Assembly (NCBI GenBank): GCA_031263485.1
Contig: JAISFS010000089.1
Location: 1-64,000, forward strand
From: Deltaproteobacteria bacterium
GTDB lineage: Bacteria > Desulfobacterota > Desulfarculia > Adiutricales > Adiutricaceae
Direction of reading: 5' to 3'
Length of the DNA stretch: 64,000 bases
Shown: piece after piece, positions 58,004-64,000 of the stretch
Numbering within the stretch: position 1 is the first letter of the stretch
Layout of the letters: each line of letters opens with the position of its first letter
Notes under the pieces: generated by a model
Told to the model about the DNA's origin: nothing
Seen by the model: only the letters and a program-made list of their open reading frames with translations
Databases searched by the model: none
Program-made: the position numbers and the translations under genes

Positions 58004-59275
58004 ATGGCCCAAGACTCCCAGATCAACTGCCCCTCCTGCGGCGGCTTCATCGACGTGATTCCGGGGCAGTCCAAGTACACATGCCCGTGGTGCGGGAACG
58101 AGGTGGACCTCTTCAAGCTGGCCCGCCCGACCGCGCCCGGCGCGGCTCCCGGGCCGGACGACTTCAAGCTCATCGTGCCCTTCAAGGCGGACGAGAACGC
58201 CCTGCACTCGTTCGTGCTGCACAAGGCAATCGAGAACGACTTCGCGCCGGACGACATCCTTTCCGCCGGCAACGTCGAGTCCAAGGAGCTCGTCTACCTG
58301 CCATTCTGGGAGGCCGACGGCAATTCCGAAATAGACTGGACGGCCTCCTTCGGCTACGACCGCCAGGAGGCCTACACCGCCTACGAGACGTACCAGCGCA
58401 ACGGCCGGAACTACACGCGGCCCGTCACCCGCTACCGCACGGTGACGGACTGGCGGCCCGCCTCCGGCAAGGCCAGGGCGTCCTTCACGGCCCGCGCCTA
58501 CGCTGGCGCGGACGGTGCGCCCCAGAACGTTGCCGAGATGCTGGAGACCGGGCTGACTGGGGTCAGGGCCGTGCCCTTCGCCGCGGCCTACGTGACAGGC
58601 TACTCGATGGAGCCGTTCTCGAAGGCCGCTGGGGACGTGCGGGGCCGGATGGACACCCAGGCCTACGCGGCCGAGGATGCCGAGGTGCGCCGCCACGCCC
58701 AGGGGGACCGCCAGCGCGACTGGCGTCACTCGGCGTCAAGGAGCTACGGGGAGGCCCGGCGCTGCGCGCTCCCGCTGGCCAAGGCGGTCTTCTCATACGG
58801 CGGCAACAACTACAAGATCTTCGCGGACGGGGCGACGATGAGTCTGGTCCAGACCGACCAGTTCCCCCGCGACACCAAGCGCAAGGGCAGGATCTCCCGG
58901 GGCTTCGTGCCCTTCTGGCTCTCCCTCGTCGCCGCGGTCGCCTGCGCGGCACTCCAGGGCATAGACTACGTCCAGCCCATACCTGTCGTCTGCGGCCTCG
59001 CGGCCCCGCTCCTGTATGGCTTCCTCCGCAAGAGCTCCATCCTTGGCTCCTCCAGGAAATTCCGGCAGGCCACGCTGGCCCAGAAGCGCCTGGACGAGTA
59101 CCAGCAGCTCGGGAACCTCTCCTACGAGGAGGTCGAGAAGCTCAGGGGCCAGGCCGTAATCCCACCCCAGGGGCTTTTGGCCCGCACCGGCGGGGACATA
59201 ATCCTCCTGCCGCTCCTTACCGTCATCTGTTCCGCGGCGGTCGCCTTCGGCTTCAACCTTTTCGTCCTGTCTTGA
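58004..59275 (+). CDS. Zinc-ribbon membrane protein of unknown function
   Basis: 423 residues. An N-terminal TFIIB-type zinc ribbon (INCPSCGGFIDVIPGQSKYT then CPWCG, residues about 8-32) is followed by a soluble domain (about 50-290) with YLPFWEADGNSEIDWTASFG and tyrosine-rich YDRQEAYTAYETYQRNGRNY, then hydrophobic segments at about 305-345 and a C-terminal pair ending LLPLLTVICSAAVAFGFNLF. Resembles the zinc-ribbon membrane proteins often annotated, wrongly, as primosomal or helicase-like. Shares the zinc-ribbon theme with the SPFH protein and a membrane phrase with 56728. ATG 58004 follows a ggaaggaccc sequence. Molecular role unknown. Confidence 0.8.
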   Translation: MAQDSQINCPSCGGFIDVIPGQSKYTCPWCGNEVDLFKLARPTAPGAAPGPDDFKLIVPFKADENALHSFVLHKAIENDFAPDDILSAGNVESKELVYLPFWEADGNSEIDWTASFGYDRQEAYTAYETYQRNGRNYTRPVTRYRTVTDWRPASGKARASFTARAYAGADGAPQNVAEMLETGLTGVRAVPFAAAYVTGYSMEPFSKAAGDVRGRMDTQAYAAEDAEVRRHAQGDRQRDWRHSASRSYGEARRCALPLAKAVFSYGGNNYKIFADGATMSLVQTDQFPRDTKRKGRISRGFVPFWLSLVAAVACAALQGIDYVQPIPVVCGLAAPLLYGFLRKSSILGSSRKFRQATLAQKRLDEYQQLGNLSYEEVEKLRGQAVIPPQGLLARTGGDIILLPLLTVICSAAVAFGFNLFVLS

Positions 59276-59648
59276 GGCAGGGACCGCAGGTCGCGAATCC
59301 TGAGCAACGAACGGCAAGGGGCGCACTTGGGCGATGCCCGACCGCGACCGGACAGGGACCGCCACGGAAGGCTGTCTGAAGGAACGGTCGCCGGACCGGA
59401 CGAGGTTCCGACAGGAGTCGGACTCGGTTGCCGGACCGAACAGTTGCCGGACCGGATAGCTTCCGGACTCGATCGCAGGGCAGGACCCGGTCGCAGGACA
59501 GGACAGCGACCGGACAGGGCAGGACCGGGTCGCAGGACAGGACGGCGACCGGACAGGGACAGGACCCGGTTGCCGAAGGACGATCGGCCGAGCCGGGGAA
59601 GTTCCGGAAGCGGCGGCCCGGACGCGGGCCTTTCGAGACGGAGGTTTC
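59276..59648. other. Intergenic with 39-bp duplication
   Basis: 373 bp. Two 39-bp units at 59491 and 59530 (tcgcaggacaggacagcgac plus cggacagggcaggaccggg) within a longer stretch of similar short units. Confidence 0.6.
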
Positions 59649-61247
59649 ATGGCTAACGACACTCAAGGCAACGCCCAGATAGCGGCAGGCGCCAAAGGCG
59701 GGCCCAGGAGCTTCGCCGCCTGCGGACCGGCCGACCCCTCGCTCCATTTCGTCGTCCCGGCGGACAGGCGCCTCCCCGACGTCCTTGCCGCCTTGGAGGA
59801 GGGCACGGTCTACGCCGTGGCCCCCAGGAGGATGTCCGGGAGGACCACGCATCTCATGTCGATGGCCTCGGCCCTGAACCGCAGGGGCAGGATTCTCGCG
59901 CTCCACGTGCCTTTGGAGGCGACCGCCGGCGCGGAGGACCACGAGGCCTTCCGGAAGCTATTCTGCGCGAGGCTCCGCGAGGCGCTCTCCGAGTCCCCCG
60001 AGGCGGCGTTGAGGTCTGCCTCCCTCGACAACGGCACCGCTGACCCCCGGCTGTTCCTGAAGCCCGCACTCTCCAGCCTCTGCGCATCCCTGGACAGGCC
60101 GCTCGCGCTCTTCCTGGACGACATGGAGACCCTCCCCAGCTACGTCCTCCTGTCCCTCCTTCACCAGTTCAGGGACGCGTGGTCGGTCAGGTCCTCCCTC
60201 CCCTTCCCGAAATCCTTCGTCCTGTGCGGCGCCCCCGCCGCCCGCGAGCTCGCGCCCTCGCCCGAGGCCGGGCTCTCCGGTCCCCGCCCCCCGGTGAGCC
60301 TGCCCGCCCTGCCCCTGGAGTTCCCCCCCTTCACCGCCGAGGAGACCAGGCTCCTTCTTGAAGAGCACACGCGGGAGGGCGGCAGGGCGTACTCGGCGGA
60401 AGCCCTCGCGGAGGCCATGTACTGGTCGGAGGGGGTCCCCGCCGCGGTCTCGCAACTCGCGTGGACCGTGGAGGAGGACGTTCTGCGCGGGGACCCTTCC
60501 CAGGAGGCGGACGGCGCGGACTTCGACCAGGCGGCGGCGCTCGTCATCGAAAGGCGCGAGGCCGGGCTGGACGTGGCGCTCCGCGCGCTCTCGGAGGCCG
60601 GGATAGCCTCGGCCTTCGAGGCGCTCGTCCTGGGCGACCCCGGCCTCCCGGCGGAGACGGGGGAGGAGCAGCTGAGGCTCGCGGCCGAGGCCGGGCTCAT
60701 CAAGATGAAGGACGGCGAATGCGCCCCCGCGAACCCCCTCGTGAGGGACGCGGCCGTAAACGAGATTTCCGGGCGGCTGGCCTTCGGCATGCCCCGCTCG
60801 GTGGAACGCAAGCTCGCTGAGGGCAGGGAGCTGGACATGTCCGCCGTATTGAAGGGTTTCCAGGCGTACTGGCAGGAGAAGGGCTCGCGCCTCGCGCCGC
60901 CATTCGGCATGAAAAGGGCGCTGGGCCACCTGGCCCTGATGGCCTTCCTCCAGAAGGTCTTGGGCGCCGAAGGGGGGCTCCTCCGCGAGTACGGGCTGGG
61001 CCGCGGCCGACTGGACATGCTCGCGCGTTTCAGGGGCACGGTCTATCCGGTCGGCGCGGTCGTGAAGGAGTCCGAGGCGCTCCTGCGCGAAAGCCTGATC
61101 CAGATGTCGCGTTACGTGGAGCGCTGCCGCGCCAAGACAGGCTGGCTCGTCGCCTTCGACCCGGACCCCATGGAGGGCTGGGAGAGGAAGCTTTACTGGC
61201 GCGCCGACAAGCAGGATAGCCGTACGGTGCATGTGATAGGCGCCTGA
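59649..61247 (+). CDS. AAA-type ATPase with C-terminal nuclease-fold domain, active sites degenerate
   Basis: 532 residues. N-terminal P-loop ATPase domain (about 35-270): the Walker A equivalent reads APRRMSGRTTHL, with Arg in place of the usual Lys of GKTT. Walker B is LALFLDDMETLPS. A helical middle part follows (about 275-425). The C-terminal region (about 430-532) looks like the PD-(D/E)XK domain fused to this ATPase family: LLREYGLGRGRLDMLARFRG, then YPVGAVVKES, where relatives have an E-x-K motif; then WLVAFDPDPMEGWERKLYW. The Asp is kept but the Glu appears lost. Probably a regulatory or binding descendant. Last gene of the group; no obvious ribosome binding problem at ATG 59649. Confidence 0.75.
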   Translation: MANDTQGNAQIAAGAKGGPRSFAACGPADPSLHFVVPADRRLPDVLAALEEGTVYAVAPRRMSGRTTHLMSMASALNRRGRILALHVPLEATAGAEDHEAFRKLFCARLREALSESPEAALRSASLDNGTADPRLFLKPALSSLCASLDRPLALFLDDMETLPSYVLLSLLHQFRDAWSVRSSLPFPKSFVLCGAPAARELAPSPEAGLSGPRPPVSLPALPLEFPPFTAEETRLLLEEHTREGGRAYSAEALAEAMYWSEGVPAAVSQLAWTVEEDVLRGDPSQEADGADFDQAAALVIERREAGLDVALRALSEAGIASAFEALVLGDPGLPAETGEEQLRLAAEAGLIKMKDGECAPANPLVRDAAVNEISGRLAFGMPRSVERKLAEGRELDMSAVLKGFQAYWQEKGSRLAPPFGMKRALGHLALMAFLQKVLGAEGGLLREYGLGRGRLDMLARFRGTVYPVGAVVKESEALLRESLIQMSRYVERCRAKTGWLVAFDPDPMEGWERKLYWRADKQDSRTVHVIGA

Positions 61248-62084
61248 GGGGCAGGGGCTGGCGTGCCGCAGGACGCCCGGCCTGCGGAAGCATCGGTACG
61301 CAGGTGCGCCGATGGCGCCCTGAAGCGGAAAAGGACTTGAGGCGTCAGGTACCTCGGCCCCTTAAAAATCCTGTGAGGTGCGCTCCCTGACGCAGGTGCG
61401 CAAAAGGCCGCGGGGAGCAGGAACGTGCGGCGAAGAGACGCGGGCGCAGGCTCCCGAAGACCCGAAGGCTCGAAGAGTGTCGGGGAGACGATGTGGGCAT
61501 CCGATGCGGCCGACGGCTCTGCGAGCGGGCGGACGCCGGTGAGAACCGGACGGCGCGGCACAATGTTGCCCGAACGCCCGACAGATCCCGGGCCCGGCCT
61601 CGCCGAAAGCGATCACGTGCGCTCCCGGCCAGGAACAGAGCCGCCGTGCGCGAGCGCGGGAAAACGCAGGACTTGCCGCAGGCGCCAACTTCCAAACCCG
61701 CGACTCAACGGCCGGGCAAATCCCCCCGGCACCTGCGCCCGCTCCCGCCGACCGCCAGGCGTATGGCGGGCCTGTTGCCTTTCCCCAGGCCCTCGGCGTC
61801 CTCTCCGAATCCCGGTCGGATTCCCGCCGGAACCCCGGACGACCGTCGATTCCGGAAAACCGCCGCACTCAGCCCTCGCTCCCCTCGAACCATGACGACC
61901 TCTACCCCATCTTCCGTCCAGCGGTTCCCGCACTCCTGACCGAGCGGATACGGGCTCTCGAAGCTACAAAGGTCCTTCATGGCCTTGGCGCTTCATCATC
62001 AAAAATCATCCGTCCATGCGCTTTGCCCTGCGGAGGATTCCCGGAGGGGCGGGTGCCCGAAACCGGCGGCGAAGGCCAATCCTT
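61248..62084. other. Intergenic, no gene seen
   Basis: 837 bp after the ATPase gene. Overlapping Arg/Pro-rich ORFs on both strands with no family signal. Confidence 0.45.
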
Positions 62085-63545
62085 CGCGACCGCTGAGGCC
62101 AATTAAACCGGCCACCAACAGCACTCAGGCCATTTGGCCACTACCGGATGCGTTCAAGGATATCGTTGGATGCGACGGCAGACAGACAGCCCTGAAGGCC
62201 TTTCGCGTTTATTTATGCCGCTTTTGGTCGTTTTCCGAGCACGACATCCTACATCCGGATGCAGCATCCGTCTTTTCTTGTGCTGTTCCGGAAGTTTGAC
62301 ACTCTCCTCGAGCCAGCCCCTCGCCACCCGGAACCGAAATGTATTCGCGAAACTCCAAAACCGGCGTTTTTGCTGGATTCTGCCGTTTTACCCGAGTCGT
62401 CCGAGGAACGGGGGGGCCACGAGCTCCCCGGCAAGCACTTGTTTCAAAAAACTGCCGGTTTTCCTTATTTTTTTATCGTTTCGACTCCTATGATGAGTCC
62501 AAACTGAAAATAAAATTCTCCGCGAGTTGCTTTTGGAACAACCGCGCAGAAAACCGTATCGACTCCGAGTCGGGATGTCGCCGACCACCTGCGCTCCTGG
62601 CCGGCCGACATCCTGATACGGTCGTGCGCCGATCATAGCCCGACAATCCTGATTCGGGACCATCGTGCCTGTTCACTCCCGTCAGAGGCGCGTTCATCCC
62701 TGCGGATCCGCCACCGGGACGCTGACGATTTTTAAACTACCCACTGTCGAACAGGGGTCGAAAGACTTCGGGAAGCCCGTTTGACCATCGCCCTGAAGTT
62801 TTCCGTACCCCCCGCGACCGCTGAGGCACTTTAACCGGCCACCAACACCACCCAGGTCACTTGGCCACTACCGGATGCGTTCAAGGATATCGTTGGATGC
62901 GACGGCAGGCCGACAGCCCTGAAGGCCTTTCGCGTTTATTTATGCCGCTTTTGGTCGTTTTCCGAGCACGACATCCTACATCCGGATGCAGCATCCGTCT
63001 TTCTTGTGCTGTTCCGGAAGTCTGACACTCTCCTCGAGCCTGCCCCTCGCCACCCGGAACCGAAATGTATTCGCGAAATTCCAAAACCGGCGTTTTTGCT
63101 GGATTCTGCCGTTTTCCCCGAATCGTCCAAGGAACGGGGGGATCCACGATCTCCCCGGCAAGCTCCTGTTTTAAAAAAACTGCCGGTTTTCCTGATTTTT
63201 TTATCGTTTCGATTCCTATTCGACTCCTATAATGAGCCCAAACTGAAAAAAAGTCAGCCGCGAGTTGCTTTCGGAACAACCGCGCAGAAATCCGTATCGA
63301 CACCGAGTCGGGATGTCACCGACCACCTGCGTTCCTGGCCGTCCGACATCCTGCTACGGTCGTGCGCCGATCATAGCCCGACAATCCTGATTCGGGACCA
63401 TCGTGCCGGTTCATTCCGGTCAGAGGCGCGTTAGTCCCAGCGGATCCGCCACCGGGACGCTTACAATTTTTATACTGCCCACTGCCGAACAGGGGTCGAA
63501 AGACCACGGGAAGCCCGTTTGACCATCGCCCTGAAGTTTTCCATA
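62085..63545. repeat. ~727-bp tandem duplication
   Basis: Two direct copies, about 62085-62812 and 62813-63545. Landmarks are 727 bp apart: ccggccaccaac at 62108 and 62835; ccggatgcgttcaaggatat in both; the tail gaacaggggtcgaaagac in both. Roughly 90% identical by eye. The unit contains no convincing ORF; small ORFs differ between copies. It carries T-rich stretches (tttttttatcgtttcg) and palindromic pieces. Confidence 0.85.
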
Positions 63546-63601
63546 CCTCCAAAGCCGAAAGCCATCCGACTGTATGCCGGAGGAAGAGGGAGGATGCCAG
63601 A

Positions 63602-63706
63602 GGATGCGGAGGGATCCGGGGAGGATGCGGAGGGATCCGGGGAGGATGCGGAGGGATCCGGGGAGGATGCGGAGGGATCCGGGGAGGATGCGGAGGGATC
63701 CAGGGA
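63602..63706. repeat. 21-bp tandem repeat, five copies
   Basis: Unit ggatgcggagggatccgggg plus a, repeated exactly from 63602, then grading into related 15-27-bp units (gagatccagggtggat, ggatgcgggggatgcagga) to about 63910. Read as protein it gives EDAEGSG heptads, with no sign of a real gene. Confidence 0.88.
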
Positions 63707-64000
63707 GATCCAGGGTGGATTGGGGGAGATCCTGGGTGGATGAGGGGAGATCCAGGGTGGAAGCGGGGGACGCTGGAGGATGCGGGGGGATGCAGGAGGA
63801 TGCGGGGGGATGCAGGAGGATACACGAAGCTGGAAGGTGCCGAAGGATGCACGAGGCTGGAAAGGAGCCGAAGGATTCACGAGGCTGGAAAGGAGCCGAA
63901 GGATGCCGGAACTCCTTGATGCTTCAATGTCTACAGGAAGAGGTTTCCGAGGAAAAAAAAACCTTGCAACTCCATACGTTGGATTCGGGAGCTTCAGGAT

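Noticed and set aside
63519-63743. EDAEGSG-repeat ORF
   Set aside because: Simple translation of the 21-bp repeat array; no start context or conservation evidence.

Overview
This 64 kb window is GC-rich and sparsely coding: I can support real genes over only a little more than half of it. The gene content suggests an anaerobic Gram-negative bacterium. It has a Wood-Ljungdahl methyl branch with HdrA/MvhD/MetVF electron-transfer proteins, KdsD for LPS Kdo synthesis, and PilY1 for type IV pili. A Desulfobacterota ('deltaproteobacterial') lineage, possibly one related to the termite-gut acetogenic Adiutrix group, would fit. That placement is inference from gene content and not from a marker gene. 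The many transposase and phage fragments, wide gaps and abundant tandem repeats look like a genome that is decaying or dominated by repeats.

Layout. 1-0.9 kb: abutting fragments of an IS3 transposase, an integrase N-terminus and an IS630-type transposase. 1.4-17.4 kb (all minus strand, read right to left): a C1/energy cluster of hdrA (with an internal GltD-like module), mvhD, metV, metF, focA-type formate transporter, fhs, fchA, folD, nuoE-like and nuoF-like. Together these encode formate import, activation to formyl-THF, and conversion through methenyl- and methylene-THF to methyl-THF. A flavin/FeS complex probably couples methylene-THF reduction to other carriers. Formate dehydrogenase, CO dehydrogenase/acetyl-CoA synthase, HdrB/HdrC and hydrogenase genes are not in the window. 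17.4-23.2 kb: non-coding, with short tandem repeats, a degenerate array with a period of about 225 bp, and a wrecked IS1634/IS4-type transposase.

23.3-25.9 kb (plus): kdsD, a YggT-family membrane protein and a DUF167 protein. 25.9-30.5 kb: a decayed region with two inverted copies of a ~176-bp MITE-like element, one inserted in a broken TerD-family gene, and a 55-bp tandem array. 30.5-36.0 kb (minus): a 1831-residue PilY1-like adhesin/pilus protein. 36.0-43.8 kb: a displaced copy of a tRNA-Leu 3' end, ribF, and two tandem secreted beta-propeller-like paralogues.

44.7-53.5 kb is an accessory island downstream of tRNA-Leu(CAG). It holds a possible secretin remnant, a DNA methyltransferase fused to a restriction-like domain, a P4-type integrase lacking the expected catalytic tyrosine, an ADP-ribosylglycohydrolase relic, a Panacea-domain antitoxin overlapping a coiled-coil membrane protein (candidate toxin-antitoxin pair), a phage spanin pair, an IS4-type relic and an AT-rich patch. 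54-61.3 kb (plus): a co-directional group comprising an SPFH protein with five double zinc ribbons, two small membrane proteins, a zinc-ribbon membrane protein and an AAA-type ATPase/nuclease-fold protein with apparently degraded active sites. This looks like an envelope-associated system of unknown role. 61.3-64 kb: non-coding, with a 727-bp tandem duplication and a 21-bp repeat array.
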